Source of the DNA: a virus
Length of the DNA stretch: 43,056 nucleotides
IMG/VR virus record: IMGVR_UViG_3300024264_002621
Coordinates: 1-43,056 of that record
Strand: one strand, 5' to 3'
Shown: positions 1 to 7,780 of the stretch, one piece after another
Layout of the letters: every line of letters starts with the position of its first letter
Position numbering within the stretch: the first letter of the stretch is position 1
The notes under the pieces: model-generated
Databases searched by the model: none
The model's input: only the letters and a program-made list of their open reading frames with translations
What the model was told of the DNA's origin: nothing
Made by a program: the position numbers and the translations under genes

Positions 1-993
1 TGGTGTTAGATCAATGTTATCACTGATAAACTTTTGTATACTACGATTGTGTCCATTTGAGTCTACATAGATGCTGGTAGGTTCTTTTACACCAATAGCA
101 TAGCTCAGTTGTATCTGGCACCAATCAGCCATGTCATCAGCTACTACATTCTTTGCTAACCAACGTGCCATATATGCTGCCGTTCTATCTACTTTTGTAG
201 GATCTTTTCCTGAGAAAGCACCACCACCATGAGGAGCAAAGCCGCCATAGGTATCAACGATAATTTTGCGTCCTGTAAGGCCAGTGTCACCATCAGGACC
301 ACCAATGACAAAATTGCCAGTTGGATTAAGATGGAATACAGTCTTGTCATCTATTAAATCTCCTAGTACTTCTTCGCATGCTGATCTTGTGGCCATACGT
401 GCTGGTTCATAAAAGCTCTCATCTTTGTGTTGCTGACTTACAACAACTTGATCAATACGTTTTACCTTACCGCCGTCATACTCTACACTAACTTGACTCT
501 TAGCATCAGGTCCAAGATATTTGTATCCATCTACACGTTTTTCTTTTATATTTTTTAATATCTCATGTGAATAGTAAATTGGAGCGGGCAGATACGCATC
601 ATTCTCATTGCATGCGTAACCAAACATAATACCTTGATCACCTGCACCAAAATCGTCGGTGCCCAGTGCAATGTCGGCACTTTGTGAGTGCAATTGATTG
701 TTGATTGTTTTGTTATTAACTGTCAGTTTATCCCAATGAAACCCTTCTTGCTCGTAGCCGATTTCTTTGACTTTATCTCTTATAATTTGTTCAACTTGTT
801 CATCATTTATATTAAAGTTTTTAACTTCACCTGCTAGTACAACATAGTTTGTAGTGACCATTGTTTCAACTGCTACTCTGGTTGATTCGTCACCGGCTTC
901 AAGTCCAGCATCAACTAAAGCATCTGAAATTTGGTCTGCTATTTTGTCAGGATGGCCTTCACTCACTGACTCTGATGTAAATATGTAACTCAT
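1..993 (-). CDS. metK: S-adenosylmethionine synthetase, C-terminus cut by window edge
   Basis: This enzyme makes S-adenosylmethionine from ATP and methionine in the cytoplasm. My own translation gives 331 in-frame residues running off the left edge; full-length family members are about 380-400 residues, so only the last 50-60 are missing. Family signatures are intact: SVSEGHPDK at residues 9-17, GAGDQGIMFGY at 116-126, GLTGRKIIVDTYGG at 238-251 and GGGAFSGKDPTKVDR at 256-270. The ATG at 993-991 overlaps the stop of an upstream 34-codon frame as ATGA, so translation may be coupled. A perfect sigma-70 promoter lies about 100 bases upstream. No active-site damage is visible. Its position beside seven radical-SAM genes and a 5'-deoxyadenosine nucleosidase suggests it supplies SAM for them (inference). 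The identification itself is very secure. Confidence 0.97.
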   Translation of the reverse strand, partial: MSYIFTSESVSEGHPDKIADQISDALVDAGLEAGDESTRVAVETMVTTNYVVLAGEVKNFNINDEQVEQIIRDKVKEIGYEQEGFHWDKLTVNNKTINNQLHSQSADIALGTDDFGAGDQGIMFGYACNENDAYLPAPIYYSHEILKNIKEKRVDGYKYLGPDAKSQVSVEYDGGKVKRIDQVVVSQQHKDESFYEPARMATRSACEEVLGDLIDDKTVFHLNPTGNFVIGGPDGDTGLTGRKIIVDTYGGFAPHGGGAFSGKDPTKVDRTAAYMARWLAKNVVADDMADWCQIQLSYAIGVKEPTSIYVDSNGHNRSIQKFISDNIDLTP

Positions 994-1094
994 TTGTATA
1001 TAAAAGGATCCCTCTTCCGTAGTTCTTTAAGTTTCTTACGATATCGTATTTCTAATTTAATTTTATTAATAAGATTTTTTATCCATACTAACAT
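990..1094 (-). CDS. 34-residue basic small protein, possible leader of metK
   Basis: A short frame of 34 codons that begins MLVWIKNLINKIK and ends with RKRDPFIYK. It is very rich in Lys and Arg and looks like one amphipathic helix. AAGGTG lies about eight bases before the ATG and could be a ribosome binding site. Its stop overlaps the metK start in an ATGA arrangement, which supports real translation and coupling. However, the ATG also sits inside the -10 box of the predicted metK promoter, so it could only be translated from transcripts reading through from upstream genes. I do not recognise a named family. It could instead be a chance frame in the metK leader. Confidence 0.5.
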   Translation of the reverse strand: MLVWIKNLINKIKLEIRYRKKLKELRKRDPFIYK

Positions 1095-1121
1095 TATATA
1101 CACCTTTTGTTTATTTGTCAA
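1093..1121 (-). promoter_or_regulatory. Perfect-consensus sigma-70 promoter for metK
   Basis: Read on the minus strand, TTGACA (1121-1116) is followed by exactly 17 bases and then TATAAT (1098-1093). Both hexamers and the spacing match the bacterial housekeeping promoter consensus. Transcription would start near 1086 and run into metK. The -35 hexamer lies in a dyad, TTTATTTG-T-CAAATAAA (1110-1126), which could be an operator. This promoter would let host RNA polymerase express metK independently of the upstream cassette. Confidence 0.8.
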
Positions 1122-1126
1122 ATAAA
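1110..1126. promoter_or_regulatory. Palindrome over the -35 box, possible operator
   Basis: Perfect dyad with 8-base arms, TTTATTTG and CAAATAAA, around one central T. It overlaps the -35 hexamer of the metK promoter and directly follows the stop codon of the bL33-like gene. A second overlapping dyad, CAAATAA and TTATTTG around a central A, spans 1119-1133. There is no U-rich tail, so it does not look like an intrinsic terminator. A repressor site is possible, but AT-rich dyads of this length can occur by chance. Confidence 0.3.
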
Positions 1127-1330
1127 TTATTTGCTATGAGATGGCATTTTGGTCTCTATAAACCAAACATGCTTTTGTAATTTAGGATGATACTTCTTTA
1201 CACGTATCTTTTTACCTTCACGTATCATACTAACAGTTTTATGTGCTAGATAATGATAACTTGCATTTTCACGTTTCTCACCTTCTGGTATCATCCATGC
1301 TTTTGAATCTTTATTCTTTTTAGCTGCCAT
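1127..1330 (-). CDS. rpmG: Ribosomal protein bL33-like protein
   Basis: A 67-residue basic protein whose C-terminal half matches the bL33 pattern of the large ribosomal subunit: IRVKKYHPKLQKHVWFIETK corresponds to the family's L-x-L-K-K-[FY]-D-P-x-x-R-x-H-V-x-[FY]-x-E-x-K stretch. An aromatic S-Y-H-Y before it matches the F/H-Y strand of bL33. The first 20 or so residues (many Lys, then WMIPEGEKRE) are not typical, and the protein is about 12 residues longer than bacterial bL33 (about 55). No zinc-binding cysteines are present, as in the zinc-free form of the family. It lies 9 bases after the 350-residue gene in the same polycistron. Ribosomal proteins carried by marine phages are known; incorporation into host ribosomes is inferred. 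Confidence 0.68.
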   Translation of the reverse strand: MAAKKNKDSKAWMIPEGEKRENASYHYLAHKTVSMIREGKKIRVKKYHPKLQKHVWFIETKMPSHSK

Positions 1331-1339
1331 TTATAACTC

Positions 1340-2392
1340 CTATAATAGTGGTACTTGTAATCTTTTGCTATCCTGCCATGTGTAATCATACTCAGCATAA
1401 CTATCTGAGGTCTTTATACTGTACACATCTAGATGTTTTGTAAGTTTTTCTAGTATCTTTTCAAAATGTTCTGTACCAAAACTTCCTTGCAAGTTTACCT
1501 GTCCAATCTTTGGGTGTCCAATTGTTAGACTAGGATCATCTGGATCAAAGTTGTTTGCTGTCAGCCAAGTGCGAAACTCTCTTAATTTTTCTTGCATAAA
1601 TGGTTGGTTGTGTGTGTTATTACCCCATTCAATATCAAAGTCACCTGCTGCTTCAGTTTGTGGTTTAAGTGTAGTGGTAGTAAGTTCGTCAATTCTGCTA
1701 TCACCGCCTTCATCACTGAATACTTCCCAGTGGTGTTTACCTACGGCTTTGTTAACACCTACATATACTCCGCCTTGGTTTCTTGCAATAGTGTCTACTC
1801 CAAATAGGTTGTAGTCTTCTTCATCTAGTACAAAACGAGGAGCATGCAACCAACACATAACATTGCTAGGACGCACCCATTCTGGTGTGCTATGGTGTCT
1901 TCCTAAACTGATAATAAAACATTCTGCTTCGTGGCACAACAGATTTAACTGACGAATATACCAACGTGTTTCAGCATCTGCACCGGTATAGTGCTTGCTC
2001 ATTGCACCACTAACACCTTGTGTTTCTTCAAAATACAAATGCAATTGATTAAACTTATCGTGATTTACACTAACAATATCTTCTCCAGCTCTATTACTGT
2101 GGAAAACTTTGGTCATGTTTGAAGCAGTAAAATAATCCTTAATAAAATAATCAATATTGCTTCCATTGATTCCAGCAATAGTTCTGTTTATCTCTGTTGC
2201 TAAAAAATCTAAATTTCTATCACTTTCAGGAAAACCAAAAAAACAATAGTTTTTTTCCAAATGCAACTTACTATCTAATATACCGTTAAAGGCAGTCAAC
2301 CATTTGCGACTCAGACTATTATCATATACATCAAAATACACAGGCAATAAACCATCTGGCCCACGCAGTTGAATTTCAACTCTATCAAGCAT
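1340..2392 (-). CDS. Unrecognised 350-residue protein of the radical-SAM cassette
   Basis: I do not recognise a family. The protein is soluble, with no signal peptide or membrane segment, and is rich in aromatic, His and Asp residues. It lacks the CxxxCxxC and GGEP motifs of its neighbours; its few cysteines are scattered, as in LLCHEAECF near residue 153. Striking stretches are HAPRFVLDEEDYNLFG, GGVYVGVNKAVGKHHWEVFSDEGG and IGHPKIGQVNLQGSFG. Its ATG lies inside the last codons of the upstream radical-SAM gene (8-base overlap), so the two are likely translated together. That points to a partner, substrate or later-step enzyme of the cassette, but this is inference from position only. The ribosome-site-like GGAG before the next gene (bL33-like) continues the operon. 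Confidence 0.85.
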   Translation of the reverse strand: MLDRVEIQLRGPDGLLPVYFDVYDNSLSRKWLTAFNGILDSKLHLEKNYCFFGFPESDRNLDFLATEINRTIAGINGSNIDYFIKDYFTASNMTKVFHSNRAGEDIVSVNHDKFNQLHLYFEETQGVSGAMSKHYTGADAETRWYIRQLNLLCHEAECFIISLGRHHSTPEWVRPSNVMCWLHAPRFVLDEEDYNLFGVDTIARNQGGVYVGVNKAVGKHHWEVFSDEGGDSRIDELTTTTLKPQTEAAGDFDIEWGNNTHNQPFMQEKLREFRTWLTANNFDPDDPSLTIGHPKIGQVNLQGSFGTEHFEKILEKLTKHLDVYSIKTSDSYAEYDYTWQDSKRLQVPLL

Positions 2393-3692
2393 CGATACTC
2401 TCCCACCAGTCTAGTATTTCTTTATCTTTGCTTAGTATATGTTTCATTGTAAAACTATCATTTCTTATACGTTCTAATGTGTGTATACGCTTTTTGCCTT
2501 TACGCATACCGTCTGCGTATTGTTCTGGCCACTGTTCTGACATCGTTGGCCGATTTTTAAGTTGTACTAACATAGCTGTCAACGACTGACTTAGTTCATT
2601 ATTAGTTAGCTCGTCTATCACACGTTCTAGTATTTTTCTTGGCAGTGCTAATGGTGACATTATTATATCAGGTGTAAAAGTAAAAATCACTTTTGCAAGT
2701 ATATCAACATCTAGTTCTTTACCTAATTGATTGATATTACAAATTTCAAATAATCCAGGAAGTGTAAGTGTAAAGTCTAACCGCATTTGACGTCGATTGG
2801 TTGCAATTTTCGTACCTTGTTTGAAGTTTTCTACAAACTGATCATATTTCAATCCAGTTCTTATGTATTCACCAATAGGACCTGTGCCATCAATACTAGC
2901 ACATATTTGCCAATCACGTATGTTTGCTAGTATGTCCGTATATAGATTCTGCCCTTTGTAGTTTACTCGGCTTAGATTGGTATTGTAACGTGCATACAAC
3001 CTAGGCCCATCACCAAGTTCTACAATACGTTTCATGTAACGCCAGTGTTGTTCATACATAAGTGGCTCACCACCTACCCAATATATTTCTTCTACTCTGT
3101 GTTGTTCTACTGCTTCTGAAAATTCTTTTTCTATCTGTGTGTCTTGAAACTGAGAGATCTCTTTACGTACTTCTGGACGCATCCAATTGTTTTTTGGATT
3201 GTTGAGATCAGTCATGTTGTGTTGTTTTTGTTCTGTTTCCCATGCACTGCTCAACATATCGCCACATGTTCTACATTTAAAGTTACATAGGTTTGAAAAT
3301 CGATAATCCCAACTCACTGGCTTCATGCTTGTCCAACCAGTATCATCTGTTGTTTCCCATATTTGATTGTATTTGTGCTGAAACAATCTTTGAAAGTATG
3401 TTCTATATACATCGGTGTTTAAAAGTTTGTTGTTACAGACGTCACATTCACTTAGTTCTTCACCAGCCATCATCCTGCGTCTTACACTACGCATGTGTTC
3501 GCTGTTCCAGTGTTCATCTAGTGTGATAGGATTGTAAGTTCCTGTTCCTGAGGCTGTATCTATGTACTGCTCAAAGCTCTGTGCTGGTTCACGACTAGCA
3601 CAACAAAGTCTGCGTTCTGTTTGTGGCGAAAGATAAGTGTGTGTCCAAGGAGCCATACACAGTGTTTTAGGTGGGTTTTTTGGTTCGTCCAT
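2385..3692 (-). CDS. Radical-SAM enzyme with N-terminal auxiliary cysteine cluster (1)
   Basis: A 435-residue enzyme predicted to cleave SAM at a [4Fe-4S] cluster and form the 5'-deoxyadenosyl radical. The cluster motif is CNFKCRTC (Cys136, 140, 143), and GGEP at 207-210 is the SAM-binding turn. Before the barrel lies a cysteine-rich region: LCMAPW (Cys12), CC (30, 31) and CDVC (83, 86). This matches the 'twitch'-type auxiliary cluster seen in many phage radical-SAM proteins annotated as twitch-domain proteins, here at the N-terminus rather than the usual C-terminal SPASM/twitch position. The substrate is unknown; relatives with SPASM/twitch domains mostly modify peptides, proteins or sugars. 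It follows the next radical-SAM gene by one base and overlaps the 350-residue gene by 8. Confidence 0.9.
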   Translation of the reverse strand: MDEPKNPPKTLCMAPWTHTYLSPQTERRLCCASREPAQSFEQYIDTASGTGTYNPITLDEHWNSEHMRSVRRRMMAGEELSECDVCNNKLLNTDVYRTYFQRLFQHKYNQIWETTDDTGWTSMKPVSWDYRFSNLCNFKCRTCGDMLSSAWETEQKQHNMTDLNNPKNNWMRPEVRKEISQFQDTQIEKEFSEAVEQHRVEEIYWVGGEPLMYEQHWRYMKRIVELGDGPRLYARYNTNLSRVNYKGQNLYTDILANIRDWQICASIDGTGPIGEYIRTGLKYDQFVENFKQGTKIATNRRQMRLDFTLTLPGLFEICNINQLGKELDVDILAKVIFTFTPDIIMSPLALPRKILERVIDELTNNELSQSLTAMLVQLKNRPTMSEQWPEQYADGMRKGKKRIHTLERIRNDSFTMKHILSKDKEILDWWESIDA

Positions 3693-3693
3693 C

Positions 3694-4707
3694 TTAAAAT
3701 GAATTCACAATATTGGTATACCAATAAAACTTATCAGCATACTTTTCAAGCTCTTGTTTAAATTCTGCTTTTTCTGCAGATGTTGCAAACTCCAATCCTA
3801 ATTCGCCATATACAGTGTGTACATGTACTTGCTTTAAAACATTAAAGTTGGGTAGAGAAGCAAACCAATTGATTGTTTCTTCTAGGTCAAATACATTGTG
3901 TTTTCCAATTGTATATGCACAACTTATATTGATACCTTCTAATAAATTTACTCTTTGGATTACATCTGACACTTTGTCCCATTTCAAAGGAGTACGTGTT
4001 TCTTCAAAGCGTTTTCCAATACCATCAATGCTAAAATGAATATCAACAGATTTTGCTTGATACCATAAGTCAAGAGTTTGTTGGTTAGGATAGATGCTTC
4101 CATTTGTATTGTAACTTATTTCAACTGTGTTTAAATCTTTTATTTTTTTTAACACTGTCAGGTGTTCGTTGGTAAGCAACGGTTCACCTCCGTTGAAATA
4201 TATTCTTTTTATATTATCTAAATTGGTTTTGGATAGGTGGTCGTATTTTAATTCGTCACCTGAAATTATTTTAACACCAGCTTCGGCAGCCCATAAACTT
4301 GAATATTCCCAACTGCAAATTATACATTTTGCATTGCAAAGTGGTAATACATTGTAGTCTATACTATAGCACTCATTTAGTTTTTCTTCGCTTTGTTCTA
4401 GAGAGATTGGTAAATTTTTTGCTAAAAATCTTCCTAATGCAATTTTACGTGGACTTTGTCCTCCTTGGTCTTCAATTACCCAGCAAGTGGTGCAGGCTTC
4501 GGATCTTTTATTTTTTCTAACATCGTTTCTTATACCTTCTAGATATTGATGATTCATTAGATCCTGTTGTCCTCTAAATTGTTCAGACTTTTCAGCCAAA
4601 CAACATGGTGCAACCAGTTGCTCTTCACCAGTGAACCTGCGAACATACAACCCGTGAAACACCAATGGACAATAACTTGATTTCATCACTTCTCTTAAAT
4701 CAGTCAT
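3694..4707 (-). CDS. Radical-SAM enzyme with N-terminal auxiliary cysteine cluster (2)
   Basis: The most compact N-terminal-cluster member, at 337 residues. The radical-SAM cluster motif is CNAKCIIC (Cys124, 128, 131), and NGGEP at 172-176 is the SAM-binding turn. Putative auxiliary ligands are Cys13 in YCPLVF, the CC pair at 35-36 and CTTC at 72-75. It differs from the other copies in its N-terminal motif (CPLVFHGLYV instead of C-x-x-P-W) and ends soon after the barrel. The start is preceded by a weak ribosome site (CGGATAA) in a 21-base gap after the nucleosidase gene. Substrate unknown. Confidence 0.9.
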   Translation of the reverse strand: MTDLREVMKSSYCPLVFHGLYVRRFTGEEQLVAPCCLAEKSEQFRGQQDLMNHQYLEGIRNDVRKNKRSEACTTCWVIEDQGGQSPRKIALGRFLAKNLPISLEQSEEKLNECYSIDYNVLPLCNAKCIICSWEYSSLWAAEAGVKIISGDELKYDHLSKTNLDNIKRIYFNGGEPLLTNEHLTVLKKIKDLNTVEISYNTNGSIYPNQQTLDLWYQAKSVDIHFSIDGIGKRFEETRTPLKWDKVSDVIQRVNLLEGINISCAYTIGKHNVFDLEETINWFASLPNFNVLKQVHVHTVYGELGLEFATSAEKAEFKQELEKYADKFYWYTNIVNSF

Positions 4708-4728
4708 AATAATTATCCGTAATTTTCT

Positions 4729-5295
4729 TTACCATCCAAAACTAAACTGATCTTGTTTTGTTAAGATTTTATTTCTAAACAGGTCAGCTCCTTTACTGAC
4801 ATTTTCATGCCATTCACGTCCTTGATCTTCACCGTCTGCATCACTGTCTGAGATATACTTGTAACAATCAAAAGGAATATTAAATTTATAACAAACTTTT
4901 GCTAGTGCGTATGCTTCCATTTCACATATTTGATAGTTTATATGTGGCACGCTAAAACTGTCTCCTGTTCCGCATACAAACAGACTGTCGTGTTTGGTTT
5001 GACATACAATCATTTGTTCTTCGTCTCCAGGGCTTACATAAAGAGGCAGTCCAAGTGGTGTACAATCCATATCACGTTCAATTACTGCACTAACACCTAC
5101 TAGTTTACCTTTTAGCTCAGCACTACCACCTGCACTTCCATAGTTTATTACTTTGTGAACAGGAGAATTATAGCATAGTTCACGTGTTAGAGCAATACTT
5201 GCATTTATTTTGCCTACTCCTGTAATCAGTTTTTTATAACCACTTGGCAACGTTCCAGGTAGTTCTTCTTCAAGTGCTATCACAACTAATATCAT
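4729..5295 (-). CDS. mtnN: MTA/SAH/5'-deoxyadenosine nucleosidase (short form)
   Basis: A 188-residue member of the nucleoside phosphorylase superfamily closest to MTA/SAH nucleosidase, which hydrolyses adenine from 5'-methylthioadenosine, S-adenosylhomocysteine and 5'-deoxyadenosine. Key parts match the E. coli enzyme: ALEEEL with Glu11 (E. coli Glu12), TGVGKINA at 25-32, NYGSAGG at 51-57, CEMEAYALAKVC with Glu127 (E. coli Glu174) and ISDSDAD with Asp150 (E. coli Asp197). It is about 40 residues shorter than usual, mainly between the first strand and GVGK. It sits between radical-SAM genes; its start overlaps the previous gene's stop as ATGA. Because 5'-deoxyadenosine inhibits radical-SAM enzymes, its likely job here is to clear that product (inference). 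A different base or nucleoside preference cannot be excluded. Confidence 0.87.
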   Translation of the reverse strand: MILVVIALEEELPGTLPSGYKKLITGVGKINASIALTRELCYNSPVHKVINYGSAGGSAELKGKLVGVSAVIERDMDCTPLGLPLYVSPGDEEQMIVCQTKHDSLFVCGTGDSFSVPHINYQICEMEAYALAKVCYKFNIPFDCYKYISDSDADGEDQGREWHENVSKGADLFRNKILTKQDQFSFGW

Positions 5296-6497
5296 GTTCT
5301 TGGTCCTTCATAATCTATTGCATCAGCCAGTTCTGAATGATGTGTTCGCAAATCTTGTTGTCTACGCCAATCAACATCAGTAATTTTCATGCGTAAAATA
5401 TTTCCATCTAGACTTGCTCCACTTTGCATAAAATCAACAATCTTTACAAACTCTTTCATGTGAAAATCAGACACATTTGCACTCAATAGTTTTTTAGATA
5501 CTAGTTCTTTTGCACGTTCTGGTAGTGTGCCAACACTATGATAATATGCTTCATGTAGCATATTCCAATACACATAGTCAAAACTGCGTTGGTCAATCCA
5601 GTTTGCAAGTTCTTCCAAATACAGTACATTAAACACATTCACAGTTGAGCAAACCTGTAGTTGTATGTTTGTATTTCTATTACGCATCAACTCAAAACGA
5701 TCCATGTTTATATTTACTTCGTCCCATACTGCGTTAGCACGTTGGTATTCAAACCGTTCTTCTACATCATCTATACTAAATGCTATTTCTACTAATTTAA
5801 AATTTTTCCATATCTCTTCTGCATGTTCTGGAAACTGTGTTCCATTTGTATTATAGTGTATTTCTACGTCTTGTGCAATACCTCGATCAACCATTCTTTG
5901 TAATAGATCAAAATGTTCTTTGATCATAAACGGTTCACCACCTGTAAACTCCAGGTAACGCACTTGTTCCATGAGTTCATCAATATCTTGCCAAAATCTT
6001 TGATTTTGTCTTGGCCATGCTCCATCTTTTAGCATCTGATAATGAAAACTATCTTTACCTTCAAAACGTACTTCTTCAGTAGCAAACGTACTTGAACTCC
6101 ATGAACCACATATTCGACATTTTAAATTACAAATATTTCCTAGTTTAAAATCTATAAACACCAACGGCTTTGCGTCAGCAGTCCAGTTAGTGTCTTCTAC
6201 AATATGTTTCAGACGGTTAAGGGTATGCATGCGTTTTGATGTGCGTCCACTGCGTTCTTCATTCCAACACTTGCGACAGGTTTGTGGCTTTTTACCATCT
6301 AAGAACTCTTGTCTTAGTTTTTGCATGTATTCACTAGTGTGTACTTCATTGAGATTTGTACGAAGCAAACTGTACTTGTTTCCTTCTGTGTCTTTTATTT
6401 CATCTTCTGCTAGACAACAAGGACGTACTGTACCAATTGGTGATGTTTCTAAACTTACCCACGGCAAAACACAAAATTTATCGTGTGGTAATTTCAT
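5292..6497 (-). CDS. Radical-SAM enzyme with N-terminal auxiliary cysteine cluster (3)
   Basis: A 401-residue radical-SAM protein. The cluster motif is CNLKCRIC (Cys123, 127, 130), and FTGGEP places GGEP at 186-189. The N-terminal auxiliary region is clear: FCVLPW (Cys9), CC (27, 28) and CRKCW (74, 77). It is spaced much like copies 1 and 4, so these three probably share a fold. After the barrel there is a long C-terminal part with no cysteine cluster. Its ATG overlaps the preceding gene's stop in ATGA, and its own stop overlaps the nucleosidase start in the same way, so these genes are strongly coupled. Substrate unknown. Confidence 0.91.
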   Translation of the reverse strand: MKLPHDKFCVLPWVSLETSPIGTVRPCCLAEDEIKDTEGNKYSLLRTNLNEVHTSEYMQKLRQEFLDGKKPQTCRKCWNEERSGRTSKRMHTLNRLKHIVEDTNWTADAKPLVFIDFKLGNICNLKCRICGSWSSSTFATEEVRFEGKDSFHYQMLKDGAWPRQNQRFWQDIDELMEQVRYLEFTGGEPFMIKEHFDLLQRMVDRGIAQDVEIHYNTNGTQFPEHAEEIWKNFKLVEIAFSIDDVEERFEYQRANAVWDEVNINMDRFELMRNRNTNIQLQVCSTVNVFNVLYLEELANWIDQRSFDYVYWNMLHEAYYHSVGTLPERAKELVSKKLLSANVSDFHMKEFVKIVDFMQSGASLDGNILRMKITDVDWRRQQDLRTHHSELADAIDYEGPRT

Positions 6498-7780
6498 TTT
6501 AATGCACCCAGCTCTGGTATAATGTCCAGTATGTTTTCATCACGTATACCATCTAATTTGTCGTTCTTCTCCCAAAACTTTCTAATTAAATGGATATTGT
6601 CTGTACTATCCATGTACTGTATTGCACTTTCAAAACCCACTGTTGCTCTGTTTAACCTATCTAAAGGTTGCAACCATTCTATATGCTTTTTATACTTTGC
6701 TTTAATTTTTTCTTTGTATTCTTTTGGTGCTATATCTATTCTATAATGATCTGGATCTTGCAGTATGTTTATGTTTAAATCTTGAGGTTTTAATAAACCT
6801 TTATCTACCCAATCTTTATGAAAATCAGGTATGTGCCAGACATTCATAATGCTTAGTGTAGGACTTATATAAAAATCAACATCAGGACATATCTCCATCA
6901 TTTGACGCCTGTTTTTTTCAACTGTATCCCACTTGGTTCCTTTACGTATGTATTCTGCACGTGGTCCCATTGCATCTAAACTTGCACCAACTGCTACACT
7001 GTCAAACTTTTTCCAGATGTCAAACACTAGTCTGTTTTTAAGTTTTACGTGTGAGAAGTTTGTATTATAGATTAAACGCACATCAAACCTACCTCTGCGT
7101 TCAAGCTCGTCGAGTATTACATAATGTTCGTCCATCATCAAAGGTTCACCACCAGCAAAGTAAATCTGCTCAACATGGTCAAGGTGCTCCATTAATTGTT
7201 CCATCATATCTGTTTCAAATCTACCTGCATAGTTTAACACACTATTGTTTTTTGCCCACTCTGGCCCTGCAAGTGCAACTTGATCTTTATACCAACTGCT
7301 TGAGAATATATGTCCGCAACTTCTACAACTTAGGTTGCATAAATTTGAAAAACGTATATCCCAATAGGTCATCGCAAAGTCTTTGTATTCACCATTCTCT
7401 GCGGTATCTTTAATTCTTTCAATGTGGTGTCCATGATGCTTGTTAGCACTTTGTCTACCTGAAAAGAAGCCTGACTTCTCCTGTTCATAACAACGTCCAC
7501 ATGCTGAATTTTCTGTTTCAGAGAGCATGTCTTTACGCAGTTTTTTTTGCTCAGGACTATTCCATATTTCTTTTAGTGTGTTTGTTTTGCAGTTTCCAAT
7601 TTGTCCTACGCCCATTTCAGCATGACAACAAGGATATGCTTCGCCGGTTGGATATGCATGCAAATGAATCCACGGATACATACAAAATGTTTTGCTTTCA
7701 CTCAGTAGTTGGCGTTCTCTTGGACTTAGATCACTAAGTTTTACTTTTATAGGGTCTGCACTATTATAATTATAACTCAT
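6494..7780 (-). CDS. Radical-SAM enzyme with N-terminal auxiliary cysteine cluster (4)
   Basis: A 428-residue radical-SAM protein with RFSNLCNLSCRSCG (Cys148, 152, 155) and FAGGEPLMMDEHY (GGEP 210-213). N-terminal auxiliary ligands are FCMYPW (Cys33), CC (51, 52) and CGRC (94, 97), with an extra Cys64. The RFSNLCN context and the following SS(S/A)W are shared with copy 1, so the two are probably the closest pair among the C-x-x-P-W type. The gene overlaps the upstream copy 5 by 11 bases and copy 3 by 4 bases. Substrate unknown; a role in modifying a protein or sugar is typical for relatives. Confidence 0.91.
   Translation of the reverse strand: MSYNYNSADPIKVKLSDLSPRERQLLSESKTFCMYPWIHLHAYPTGEAYPCCHAEMGVGQIGNCKTNTLKEIWNSPEQKKLRKDMLSETENSACGRCYEQEKSGFFSGRQSANKHHGHHIERIKDTAENGEYKDFAMTYWDIRFSNLCNLSCRSCGHIFSSSWYKDQVALAGPEWAKNNSVLNYAGRFETDMMEQLMEHLDHVEQIYFAGGEPLMMDEHYVILDELERRGRFDVRLIYNTNFSHVKLKNRLVFDIWKKFDSVAVGASLDAMGPRAEYIRKGTKWDTVEKNRRQMMEICPDVDFYISPTLSIMNVWHIPDFHKDWVDKGLLKPQDLNINILQDPDHYRIDIAPKEYKEKIKAKYKKHIEWLQPLDRLNRATVGFESAIQYMDSTDNIHLIRKFWEKNDKLDGIRDENILDIIPELGALK

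Noticed and set aside
994-1126. Possible SAM-responsive riboswitch before metK
   Set aside because: I looked for paired helices and a pseudoknot-like core in the short AT-rich leader and saw only a small ACGATATCGT palindrome. The predicted leader also overlaps a small frame. No support.
1110-1133. Overlapping palindromes after the bL33-like gene as a transcription terminator
   Set aside because: Stems are purely AT-rich, there is no U tract, and they overlap the -35 of the metK promoter; an operator is the better idea.
4729-5295. Purine nucleoside phosphorylase or AMP nucleosidase
   Set aside because: The MEA and SD motifs and the N-terminal EEE match MTA/SAH nucleosidase better, and the radical-SAM context agrees.
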